A stretch of DNA of 64,000 nt, taken from Myrica gale (lineage: Eukaryota; Streptophyta; Magnoliopsida; Fagales; Myricaceae). How positions within the stretch are numbered: position 1 is the stretch's first letter; each line of letters starts with the position of its first letter. Made by a program: the position numbers and the translations under genes. Of the stretch, positions 1-11,100 are shown piece after piece. The notes beneath the pieces are model-generated. The model ran no database searches. It worked only from the letters and a program-made list of their open reading frames with translations, and was not told the DNA's origin. Location of the stretch: NCBI GenBank assembly GCA_963930655.1, contig OZ005618.1, positions 16,581,001-16,645,000 on the forward strand. Reading direction: 5' to 3'.

Positions 1-490
1 CACCAATCTTTAAAGTTAGGCCCACTAACATTTCAATCACATAAGACTTTGATAGCCCAATAATATTTGTCTAAGGCCCAATATCACAAGTCTCAAGTCC
101 ATTTCACAAGTCTAAAGGCTAAGGCCCAATAACCTAAATCCTTAAAGCCCAATAATCATTCAATGGCAGCCCATTACCATGAATATTATGGCAGCCCAAT
201 AGCATAGTTTAAAGCTCATTTCCATGAACATTTTGGCAGCCCATTAGCATGAGTTTAGAGCCCAATTTCTTGATCTTCATGGTAGCCCAATTGCATACAT
301 TTAAAGGCCCAATATCCACCTATTACTCTAAGCCTTATAGCAGCCCAATATCACAACTTCAAGGGCCCATCATCACATGTAATTGGGCAGCCCACTTGAT
401 TAAATTTCAAGGCCCATCATTCCTAATTTTCGGCCAAGCTTGGGCTGTCCATTTTCAGCCCATTCTAAGTCCAACCATTTAAACCTTAAT
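1..490. repeat. GCCCA-rich degenerate repeat tract
   Basis: The pentamer GCCCA, mostly as GCCCAAT or GCCCATT, occurs about 17 times in 490 bases, almost always in the same orientation and often preceded by GGCA or AAG. Spacing is irregular, roughly 20-45 bases, so it is not a clean tandem array. GCCCA resembles the core of plant TCP-binding site II motifs (TGGGCC/T), but no gene start lies nearby. It may be a decayed repeat or part of a larger element running off the left edge. No coding potential is seen. Confidence 0.5.
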
Positions 491-998
491 AGCCCAATAA
501 TATGGTCCATAACATAATCCTTCAAAAATTAATCAAGGATATAGAAAAGAAATACATTTAATCTAACAACTTAAATTGGCTACCTTAAAATTTAGACCTC
601 ATCCATTGATATTCCATGATGCTCATTAAATTTAGATCATACCATGAACTCCATTAATTCAAAATAAATCACTGAATCCTTAAGCTTACAACGGAGTACG
701 TACTGATTTTTCGGGGTCTCACACATAATACCGACAAGACTAAGACCCCAAACTCGACAAATGAGATGAAAAACGGGTCTCTACCTTTCGACATTTCCAC
801 AAAAGCTTCCGCCAGATGTGTCGCGCACTTCGAAACTTCACCAAGGTCCATAGTTAGAGTTCTGGCTCCTTTCTTCACTGAAATCCAAATGGACATTCGA
901 CTCTCTAGTGTTAAATGGGCACAATACTAGCTTCTTCTTTTGTATCTCTACTCTAGGGTTCACTCGACACTGTAAAAGGGAATTCGGATGGAATAAAC
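491..998. other. Intergenic stretch with no recognisable gene
   Basis: AT-rich sequence with only short chance reading frames on both strands and no family I recognise. A TGTGAGACCCC-like string on the minus strand near 724 resembles the start of some Gypsy LTRs, but no primer site, polypurine tract or second copy supports that. Confidence 0.4.
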
Positions 999-1003
999 AG
1001 TAG

Positions 1004-2356
1004 TGAAAGACTATGTAGCAACCCAAAAGGGGGGTGAATTGAGTTTTAATAAAAATTAACAATTTTCAGGAAATTTAAAACACCAATCACAAACAATCAC
1101 AATAAACCAAAGCAGTAGAGAAATAAAAGAAATTTAAGAAAATAAGGGTTGAAGAGATAACACCGTAGTTTTTAGGTGGTTCGGCCAAAACTTTTGACTA
1201 CATCCACCCCCAAGGCAATGGACTTCCTTGGGCTTCCCTCACTATAATCGAATAGAAAGTACACCTTAGCTTCCGGGGTGCTAAGGAACCGTTACAAAGC
1301 GTTTTCAAAGATTACGCTTAAATTCTTCACAAATCCTCACAACCTAGAGGATTTGTTCTACACTCACAAGTAGGACCCAGTGTCTACCCAACACTCTCAA
1401 AGTTTAAATGAAAAGGGTAGAAGGTGTAAAGCTCACGTATAGGCTCTTAAAGCCGAATATTCAAATATGAGGTACAAGGGTAGGAGAGAAGATAGATTTA
1501 CACTAGGAGACTCAAAATTTGATGGTGAATGAGCAGACCTTCTCAATTGGTGCAGAGCTTCTCTCTTTTTCAAAGATTTCCCTCTTTTGTCAAGAGTTAG
1601 GTCAAGGAGTAATTGCAAAATCGTGCGTGTAGGTGAGAGCTCTCTAATTCTTCAACAACCGGTCTTCTATTTAACCCATTTTGTCTTCAATGGTCGAGTG
1701 GGTAGGTGAGAGAGCCGTTGGAAACTTTTCCATGAAATGAGGAACGTTTTAATGCGTCTGATGGCTTTCTGAAAAATCCTCAATCTCGTGTAATGTGTCG
1801 ACACTTCAACTAGCATGTGCCGACACATAGAATTTGAACTAAAAATTAGGTCTCGGGAGTCAGTGCAATGTGTCGACACTATTAGGTTCCTGTGTCGACA
1901 CATGTTTTGGTCAAAAACGCATGTCTCGGGTGTAAGTGTAATGTGTCGACACATGTTTTTTGCCTTGAAAAACATGTCTCAGGAGTTAGTGCAATGTGTC
2001 GACACTATAGAGTCAATGTGTCGACACATGTTTTGCCTGGAAAAACATGTCTCGGGTGTTAGTGCAATGTGTCGATACACGTTTTGAATATGTCGACACC
2101 TAAAAGTTCTAGAGACAAAAATCAGTGTTTTGAAGATTTCAACTCATTCCAAAACGATTTTAAGTGTCTTATCCTTTGAAAAGATTATCAAGCATTATGA
2201 GCGAAGACTTTTAGAGAGATAAATTTCAATCCTTTTGAAATATAACTAGGAATTAGTGGATTGTAGAAATAGATTCTAAAGTCCTCAAAAAGTAGGAAAC
2301 TTTTGTTTTCATCAAAATCATTTATAGATTGTTTGTAAAACAACCTTGGGCTAACA
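1004..2356 (-). mobile_element. Solo LTR of the SIRE-type Copia family
   Basis: This 1353-bp block is collinear with the two LTRs of the complete Copia element at 19952-27876. It begins with the CAACCCAA-AGGGGGGTGAATT segment, has the conserved wound-up middle part (TTTTTAGGTGGTTCGGCC) and the palindrome array, and ends in CAACCTTGGGCTAACA. A five-base direct repeat AGTAG flanks it exactly (999-1003 and 2357-2361), and the ends are TG and CA. No internal retroelement sequence adjoins it. It is therefore a solo LTR left by LTR-LTR recombination. It is clearly more diverged than the two LTRs of the complete element, so it is older. Orientation is minus by alignment to that element. Confidence 0.88.
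1795..2099. repeat. GTGTCGACAC palindrome array in the solo LTR
   Basis: Perfect copies of the 10-bp palindrome start at 1795, 1870, 1892, 1943, 1996 and 2018. One-mismatch forms lie at 1816, 2069 and 2090. Most form pairs 21-22 bp apart, and pair-to-pair distance is about 73-75 bp, as in the other two LTR copies. The link between pairs is also repeated (AAAACATGTCTCGGG and similar). Confidence 0.85.
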
Positions 2357-2720
2357 AGTAGTGGTAGCATATATCTTCCTTTCACCTGCATGACATTGTT
2401 TGACTACATGAAAGGGGCTTGTCTTCTTAATGGCAACATATGGTTCTTTCGTGTCTTTGCTACTTTAATTGAAGCTAACAACGCCGTTTCACCAGGATGC
2501 TAATTTGGCATATGATTTGGCTTACTTCAGTGCCATGTGGATGATTTGATGACATAGAAGGTTTTGCCGTTAAGAGGAGAAACAAAACCCTGACGGAAAA
2601 GCTTTTTTGTCATACAATAGAAATTTAGGGATTAAAATTCTGAATTTTGAAACCTAAGAATTAAATTGCAAAAAGGTGAAAAATCAAGGACTAAAATACC
2701 AAGTTCCCTATAAAAAAAAA
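2357..2720. other. Short intergenic spacer
   Basis: No gene, RNA or mobile element is recognised between the solo LTR and the foldback element. The sequence is AT-rich with stops in all frames. Confidence 0.4.
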
Positions 2721-3251
2721 CTAAATTACTCCACTGGTCCTTGTGTTTTTCGCGATTCTCAGATTTGTCCCTATGGTAAGTTTTTCCCTACAGGGCTTCT
2801 TGTGGTTTGAAATAATTCTTACTTTAGTCTCTCCATTCGCTTAGATGGCGAAAATTGCGGACGTGACTAATTGCTACCACGTCACGCCCAATGAAAAACT
2901 GACACACGAAGCATGTTTGCTGACTCGACTTCCCTAACTTGAAAAAGTGGGCACCATGTGCTAAATGGATAAGTTTAGTCCCCCTGTTCACTTGGATGAT
3001 GGTATCCATTTAGCATGTGGGACCCACTTTTCAAGTTGGGAAAGTCGAACTTGCGTCCATGCTTCGCATGTTTGGTTTTTCACTGGGCGTGAGGTGGTAG
3101 TCATTAGCCACGTCGTCAATTTACATCATCCAAGTGAATGAAGAGACTAAACTCAGAATTGTCCAAATCACATGGAGGCCCGTAGAAAAAACTTACCATA
3201 GAGACTAATCTGGGAATTGCGAAAATCCCAAGGATCGAAGGAATAATTTAG
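2721..3251. mobile_element. Foldback (long inverted repeat) element
   Basis: The left arm (about 2721-2971) and the right arm (about 3003-3251) are imperfect reverse complements over their whole length, starting from CTAAATTACTCC and ending GGAATAATTTAG. Shared inner blocks include the ATGGTAAGTTTTT, CACGCCCARTGAAAAAC, GAAGCATG and TGCTAAATGGATA segments. CCTATAAAA occurs at 2707-2715 and 3252-3260. With slippage in the left A run this would be a 9-bp target duplication, which fits a Mutator-like or foldback MITE. It has no coding capacity. A transcript through it would fold into a hairpin of about 250 bp and could feed small-RNA production; that is inference. Confidence 0.75.
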
Positions 3252-3260
3252 CCTATAAAA

Positions 3261-4038
3261 ATATGAAATTAGAATTGTCAAAGGGCGTAGATGAAATCAA
3301 TAAAATAATATTGATCCTATAGTTGAAGTTATTGTATTGTGAAGCTCCATGTAACTTGTATTTTTGCAGTTCATCATTAATGATTGTGCGCTTTATTATT
3401 ACCAGTAAAGTTGTTCTTGAGAAAAAAAAAATGCATTTTTGTATAATTTAATTATCATATATTGTGCAAGTATCATTATAGACTATTAAATTTGACACAT
3501 TGCATCTTAAATTATCAATATATTTATATTTTATATTACATGTTAAGATTTCATCTCTAAAATCAATAAAAAGAAAAAGTAACTTCGGATAATTGTAATT
3601 TTGTATGCAAAGTGTATACATATAGACAGTTTTGGGTCTAATATGTAAAGTTGAGTAATTTGAGGCACAAATTATAAAAAGTGTGATAGTTAGAGGATGT
3701 AAAGTATAATTTTTATTTATTTTTTAAATTTTATTTTCAATAAGCATTTGAGATAAGAAGTTTGTTAAAACATGCAAAATACATTTGTACGTCACAACTG
3801 TGTTATTTTCATTATGATCTCGTGTTCCAAATGAAAAGCACCAAAATCATAGCACACAGTAGTTATGCTACACCATAGCGCACCCCAGCCTCCATCTCTC
3901 GAATCGCAGAAACTAGTAGAAAGCGCGAGAAAAAGAAAAAGACTACTCACAAACTCTCAGCCTGAGTTAACGTCTAAAGTAACCGGAAAAACCCTAGCGT
4001 GCGTGCTCTCTATCTCTCGACCTCCACAATCGCCAACA
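3261..4038 (+). promoter_or_regulatory. Upstream region and 5' UTR of CCT7
   Basis: About 780 bases of strongly AT-rich sequence pass near 3840 into a more GC-rich, purine-rich leader just before the CCT7 ATG at 4039. The transcription start cannot be fixed by eye, and no confident TATA box is assigned. No other gene is seen here. Confidence 0.4.
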
Positions 4039-5106
4039 ATGGCGGCCATGATGGTACACATTCTTTCTCTCTCACTCTCTCGCACTATCAATCTGGATGG
4101 ATTATTAGGTTTATCTTTAGTAGAAGTGGTAACTCACTAACTTTGTGTATGCGTGTGGGAAATGTATGTGAAAAAACGATACAGCAACCACAAATCATAC
4201 TGCTAAAGGAGGGGACGGACACCTCGCAAGGGAAGGCACAGTTGGTAAGCAACATAAATGCCTGCACCGCGGTTGCGGACGTAGTCAGGACGACGCTGGG
4301 TCCCAGGGGTATGGACAAGCTGATTCATGACGACAAGGGCAGCGTCACCATCTCCAACGACGGCGCCACAATCATGAAGCTCCTTGATATCGTCCACCCG
4401 GCCGCTAAGATTCTTGTCGACATTGCCAAGTCCCAAGACTCCGAGGTTTCCTTTTCTGTTTCTGTTTCTGTTTCTTTATTTCGTATGTTTTTTCTTTCCC
4501 CTTGTAATTTCTATGTTCCACGGCTAAAAAATCTTCCTTGTTTGTTGGTTTAGTGGAGCCTGTTTGGTTGCTTTGAAAATGGGGTACAAGTTAGGTGAAC
4601 GGAATGTGGGATCTTATGTTCTTGATACTTCTGATTTCAATCGTTGAAGGTTAAGACTAGTAATCACTAGTGTTTGTTCAATAATGAGTTGTCGTTGGGG
4701 GCACTGGAATGTTGAGGCCTTGAGTTTGTTAAGCAATTTGGATTTCTGGTAGCTATAACTTGGACCCCTCATTTACTACTGTTATTTGAAGGTGTTAGAT
4801 CAACGCCATGTCCTCTCCTTGTGTTTCTGTGGAAGTGGAGGATGGTAATTATTCTCAACAACTTGAATATTGTTAATTAACCCACCAAGCCCAGCCTAGT
4901 TGAAGCTCAATCTAGTAAATTTGGTGATTTCCATGATGAAATCCAATGCTATGAAGGCAGAGGAAAAGGAAAATGAATTTGGGTGCTACATGTTTGCTAT
5001 TAATTTGTTGTCTCCGTAGTGGAAAAGGTCAAGACAGAGCCAAGTTGTTGCTTACATTAGGCTTGTTTATATCCAACATTGCTTGAGCGTTCCCTTTAGT
5101 GCTACG

Positions 5107-5137
<31 letters not shown>

Positions 5138-8100
5138 CTCTCTTTGCAAGTCCATAGGGAAAAATGGGAATCATTTACGTAGAAGCTGATATTGTTTCAA
5201 ACAGTAGGTTGTCTCTACTCTATAGTAGTGATTGCTTATTTTTTATCTTCTTATTAAATATTTGCTGATTGCATAGAGCTTATTTTGGTAATTTTTCTCC
5301 TCAGCTACATTGTACTTTCTTTTGGTTTTTCTACTGTATTGCAAACTGGAAGTTGTATATAACAGAAATGAGGTGCAATTGAATGAGTTCAACCAGTTGC
5401 CTTCTACTTGTTTTTAACGAAGATTGGGCAGGAGGCAATGATGGCACTATAAATTTTTTGATCGTTAGTCTTTTGTTGCTATAGTTACTTGTAATAAAAC
5501 TTAAATTATGTGGTGCTTCTAGTTTTTAGATGGGTCCAATTTAACGTTGTGATGATTTATCAGTTTAGTTAGATAGTTCAGATGTCCTTCTCCCGTCGCT
5601 TCAGTGTTGAAGCTAAGGAGTTTCAGGTCTCAGTTTTAGTCAATGGAGTCGTCCATATGTCGGAGTGGAGTCGGAAAGTTACGAGCTCGATCTTTCTTGG
5701 GAGTAACAAAGCTGGGAGATTTGTTGCTATCACCGAGTTTGGAGGGGGACGCAGGCAGGGAGTGGTAATGATCCCGGAAGGAAAGGAGGGATTTGGTTGG
5801 AAGAAGTTAGCCGATGTGCTTCAGGAGGTAGTGTCTCATCTCAGCCAGCTTAACCGTCGGATAGAGGGCTCGTTTGAGGCTGGAGTGCGTAAAGAGCTCT
5901 CCTTTGTTGAAGTTCTCAAGCAGGGACAGTTGGGGGAAAGATTCGGGGGCCAGTTACCGGTGGTGGAGGGGCTGGAAGTGAGTAGGGATGGAGTGGGGAA
6001 CCGGAAGGAGTCGCCTGAATCATTTTCAAATTTGCACCCTGACATGCCGTTTTCCAAGGGCCAGCTTTTCTCTGCAGAGGCGGCTGGCAGTTTCGCTCTT
6101 TACGTGTCTGAGTGGAGGAACCAGCTGTTGGGTATTCGTGAAGAAGTGGACAAGCTGATTGAGTTGATGGGTAGTGGAATTGGGTCGGGTATTGCGCAGT
6201 TGGATAATGACTTGGTGGCCCGGAGTCAGGGCCTTCTGCAGTTGGACTCTAATCTGGGCATTCGTAAATCTTCAAGTGGTTTGGGATTTGGGAGGGGCAG
6301 GGCTCACAGAATTGGGCCTCGTCTCTTGGAAGGGGCCCCCTCACCTGGGCTGAAGCGTGGAGGCTCGGGGGCCATGGTTGCGTCGTATGGGAAGCTTGTA
6401 GTGGACCATGTTACCCAGTTGAATGTGGCGGCGTCTTCTGTCGTCGCTGGCGACTGCCCGGAGGCGCTTCCGGCGCCGGAATTTACGCCGGAAATTTCTG
6501 TCGAGTTCGTGGGTCAGGTCTCGGAGCCTTCTGTCGTCGCTCCCACGCTCGTTTCTGTCGAGCTCGGAGGCACGGATGGGGATGCACCCCACTTGTCGGT
6601 GCTGTCTGGGGTGGATGGCGACTGCTCGGAGGCTATTCAGACGCCGGAGATCACGCCGGATGTCACCCAGGTCTCAGAGCCTTCTGTCGTCGCTCCCACG
6701 CTTGTTTCTGTCGAGCTCGGAGGCACGGATGGGGATGCACCCCACTCGTCGGTGCTGTCTGGGGTGGATGGCGTCTGCTCGGAGGCTCTTCAGACGCCGG
6801 AGATCACGCCGGAGATCACCCAGGTCTCGACTGGTGACCCGGATGCCTTAGATGGTTCATCGAGGGCTCTGGTTGTGAACGCAGGAGGGGCTGGGCATGA
6901 TGGGTTTGCTGGGTTGGATGGGCCTATCTCGGGTGGGCCGAAAATTAGCATAGTGGGGGAATGTGTGAACACTCGTGGGTCAGGTGGGCAGGAGGAGGGG
7001 GAGTGTTCTCCTGAACCAGTTCTAGCGGTCTCTTCTCATGCTGTTTCTGTCCCTAGTAAAGTTTTCAAGGGTGAATCTCCGGCGTGGGTTTTGGATATGG
7101 TTTCCTCTGTGGGCAATATGGTTGGGTTGTCGTGTGGTGGTCAAGAGGATAAACTGAAAGATCTTTTTGCAGCGTTGGAACGGGATCGGGTGCAGCCTTG
7201 TTCGAAACAGTCTCGGAAATCAAAGGGGAAGATGATCAGAGAGTTGCAGGGATTGAAGTCTTCAGTTAACTATGATGGGTCTTCCTCAATAGTTCGGAAG
7301 ACTTAGCGCTTTGGGTTGGTCTGGTAGGGTGGGAGTTTCTTGTTGGGCGGGACAACGTTGGGGGTGCTTTTGGCGTGTGGGTGGGAGTTTCTTGTTGGGC
7401 GGGTTATTGTTGGGGGTGCTCTTTTTCTTCTTTTTTTTTTTTTTTTTTGGGTCTGTGGTTGGGTAGGATCCCCGGTACATTCTCTTGTACTGGTGAGTCC
7501 GTTGCTCTTTGTTTTTTTGTTTTTAATAAAACTGACTTACTTATCAAAAAAAAAAGTAATAAAACTTAAATGAACGCAAAGATACTTTTTCTTGCCTAAG
7601 CATCTGAGTAGGTTGTCGACTTCTGTTTATAAAGAGCTCAATTGTTCCAAAGCTTTGTCTATCCAGTAGCACCTGATTTCAAGTGCAATTGTCCTTGAAA
7701 ATTTGTCAGAGCTAACCCAAGGAAAGTGCGTAATTGATTATGTGGATTTGAAAGGGGATAGAGATATTCTATCCACCATGTTCTAGTTAAAGAGCTTGAA
7801 ATATGTTTTTTTTAGAATAATGTTCTTCTAGATATTTTTAACCTGGTTCCTCTTCTCAGCTTTGGTTAACATAGTATATTGTTTTGCAAACTGTTCATCG
7901 TATGTTTTAACATGATTTTGTTGCACGTGTTTGATAATTTACAAATTTTCATGTTTTCGGCGCAGGTTGGTGATGGTACCACTACAGTAGTTCTGCTTGC
8001 GGGTGAATTTTTGAAAGAGGCGAAGCCTTTTATTGAGGATGGGGTCCACCCGCAAAATTTGATAAGGAGTTATCGAACTGCATGCCATTTGGTACATCAT

Positions 8101-11100
8101 CTGAACTTTCTCCATAAGTTTTGATAATGCTCATGCTCATGTACCTTACAATAGGAATAATGTAATAGGCAATAGAGAAGATAAAACAACTGGCTGTTAG
8201 CATTGAGGGGAAGAGTCTAGAAGAAAAGAAAAGCTTACTTGCTAAATGTGCTGCTACAACACTCTCTTCAAAACTCATCGGTGGAGAAAAAGAGTTCTTT
8301 GCATCGATGGTTGTGGATGCTGTAATTGCAATTGGGAATGATGATAGGCTGAATATGATTGGGATAAAGAAGGTAAGTTCAACCGTCAGTCATATAGGCT
8401 ACCGTTTATGATTTGTCTTGTTTTGCCTTTCAGTTATTTGTAATAATTTGCAGTTTCAATCTTACTGCTTGGCTTGGATCTGTAACCTAATGAACTATGT
8501 TTTAATTCTTCATACCAGATAATGTATATTATCCAGATGCATGTTGAAACTACTATACCTGAATGACATTCATGTAGTGTCTCCCTTCTACATCCCCTTC
8601 TTAAAGGGAAAAAAATCCATAATCATGATTTCTGGTTTAGCTTGAGACTTCTAACAGCTCTAATTTTGTAAGAATTTAGTCTTATATTCTTCACATGATG
8701 AATAAGATTGTGCTTCTTTGAATTTGCTTTGAATTTCTTCAATCTAGTCCTGACACTTAGAAAGATTATTGATGTTCGAGTTCTTATCTTGGAACCATCT
8801 TTAGCATTGACTAGTCCTCTCTTTATAGTTTCAATTCGACTTTCTTATTGTGCGTAAAGGCAGATATGTGCTTGCTGGAGACACGTACACACTTGTTTAA
8901 CATCTGAATCCTTATTTTTTTTGGGCGTTTGATCAAACTACATGTTGTTCACTTAACTTTGCCGCTTCTCAAACCATTGCTTCCTGTTTATATTTTATTT
9001 TATATTTTTTGTTGTCAGAGAACTTATTAGTAAATAAATGTGTTTCAAGAGTTAGTCGATTGGTTTCTTTGCTAAGAGGCTGCTTTTTGTCTCTTGGTTA
9101 TGTTATGTATACTGGTGTCGTCTTCTAGGTTCTGTTGAAGTCGGGGAAAATAGATAATTATCTAGTTGTTAAGGAATGGTGGGCCATTGGGCTTGTTCGA
9201 TTTGGGAGGAAGGGTGAGCCTAGTAAATTTCCATACAATGGATTTGAAATAGACAGAACAAAAGTGGAATATGCTCCTAGTGATGGTCAATCTTCGTGCG
9301 ATCATTCATTTGATCTTTGGGAGCATGTATGCATCAACAAGATGTATCTACTTCCAATAATTCTAGTCCTTCTTGCTCTCCTTCAAAGGCTTTTCTTGTT
9401 TCACTTGAAATTAATGTGCACACATGCAAAAGCACTCATATGAGAACAACTTGCTCTTGGCAGGTCCTGACTTCTTTTGGCTTTTTATGGTTTAGATCAA
9501 TTTACTAGGTTTTGTTTGAGTTATAATGTTCTATAACAACCAATGAGCTTTTAGTTCAATTGCGCCTCCTTCCCTTTTGAGGGGAGGATTTGCCAGGGGG
9601 TCATTTCTCGCACAGTGACTTGCCTGGGTACCTTCCTACCTCATTTCTAGGGAAAGGAGATATTATTTTGTCTCCATTATTAGTTAATGGGCATTAATAC
9701 GAAGCCTAATGTGGGTATTAATGCATTTTTTCAATTGGTATTTTATACTAGCAAACATGGGCCATGAACTCTTCGTTGCACCTTCCATCACAATGTTCTT
9801 TCCAGTGGCGGAACCATGATTCAAGTTGAGGGGGGACAAATTCCTAAGGCGAAATGACATCTTAAATTTTTTTCCTATGTAATATAAAAAGTGTTTTAAA
9901 GTTAAAATATCAAAAATTAAGTATTAAAAGCATTAAAAATATTGAAATACACGTATCGCACTATTTGCTGAAACTGAGAGGTGGCAATTGGATCTTACGG
10001 GTCCACATGCATAAAGTAGACTTGTATTGCCTCATTAAATTCAAGCCCCTTCTTATATAACACAAATTCAGGACTTGTGATCTAGATATTCCCTCTTTAG
10101 CTGTTTTTTCCTATTTTTTATCGAGGAGAGAGAAACAAAACCTTAATAAACTTTATGTTGGTTTCCAGAGCTTTTTTTCAATTCCAGTTGATCTTTCTTT
10201 TTGTTTTTCAACTCTTTTTTTTCTATTGCTATATAACATAGAAGAGCTTCTATCCTACTCTGCATAGGGGCTAGTTTGCTCCTTGAGAGCCAGTTGTAGC
10301 TTTCTCTATTGTCTTTTACTCTTATCATTGATTTACTTTTTGGTGGGCGTAGCTTATATTTTCAATTCATGCGGGCTGTGAGACACTGTACTTGGGGATT
10401 TGATGTTGTTTAAGGTAGTCATAGGCGTGCACAGTTTTCCTGTATAATGCTAGAAAATTCAACTCCAATGAAGAAAATCTACTGGTACAAAAGAAGATAT
10501 GCATGTCTGCCTGCCTCTGTAGTCGCAAAATGGAGAATTAAAAAAAATTGGGTGGGCTTAAGAAACTAGCCAGGCCCAAGGGGGCCTGGCCTGGCTTGCT
10601 TGGGGAAATGTACATGTAAAAAAATCAATGTTATACTAGATAACTTTAATTTGACAGAACAAAGGGGGGGGGGCAGTTGCCCAGGGCGCCCCCCCCACTG
10701 GATCCGCCACTGTAGGGTGTCGTCCATTCCGATGACCTATCCAGGCCTTCCTCTTGGGGCTAAGTTTTATTGTGTAAGCATTTGGAATGACATTGTTGAA
10801 TGATTTGAAAGAAGGCTGGAAGCGCATTTATCTATCCAAATCGGGAAGGTTAACGCTAATTAGATCCACTCTTCCTAGCCTCCCTACTTATTTTTTGTCG
10901 CTCTTTCCTATCCCATTATCGGTGGCTAAAAGGTTGGAGAAATTTCAACGGGATTTTTTGTGGGGCAGTGGTGGTGACGAGCAGAGATTCCACCTTGTTA
11001 AATCGGCTCGAGTTTGCTCTCCTGTTGGTGTTGGAGGATTGGGGCTCAAAAGGCTTCCCTTGTTCAATCGAGCTCTTCTTGAAAAATGGCATTGGCGCTT

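Larger units (their letters stand above)
5507..7555 (+). mobile_element. ORF1-only non-autonomous LINE in CCT7 intron 2
   Basis: A 2.05-kb insertion flanked by an exact 16-bp direct repeat, GTAATAAAACTTAAAT, at 5491-5506 and 7556-7571. It has a short 5' leader (about 75 bp), one long ORF (5582-7306), a G/T-rich 3' UTR and the family's 3' end (CTCTTGTACTG, then TTTAATAAAACTGACTTAC, then TTATC plus an A run). The endonuclease/reverse transcriptase ORF2 is wholly absent. The 3' UTR has an internal 52-bp direct repeat (GGGAGTTTCTTGTTGGGCGG at 7331 and 7383). The long target duplication and A tail show it moved by target-primed reverse transcription, so the machinery must have been supplied in trans. 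It is in the same orientation as CCT7. Confidence 0.9.

Noticed and set aside
700-724. Minus-strand TGTGAGACCCC start as a Gypsy LTR
   Set aside because: No polypurine tract, primer site, target duplication or second copy was found in the window.
1795-2099. Regularly spaced palindromes resembling a CRISPR-like array
   Set aside because: Units are 10-bp palindromes in an LTR, the intervening sequence is itself repeated, and the genome is a plant. It is an LTR repeat, not CRISPR.
4088-4436. Minus-strand frames opposite CCT7 exon 2
   Set aside because: Antisense shadows of a strongly conserved exon.
6423-6851. 142-codon Arg/Ser-rich frame on the plus strand
   Set aside because: It is the shifted frame of the repeated part of LINE ORF1; its arginine richness comes from the GC-rich repeat.
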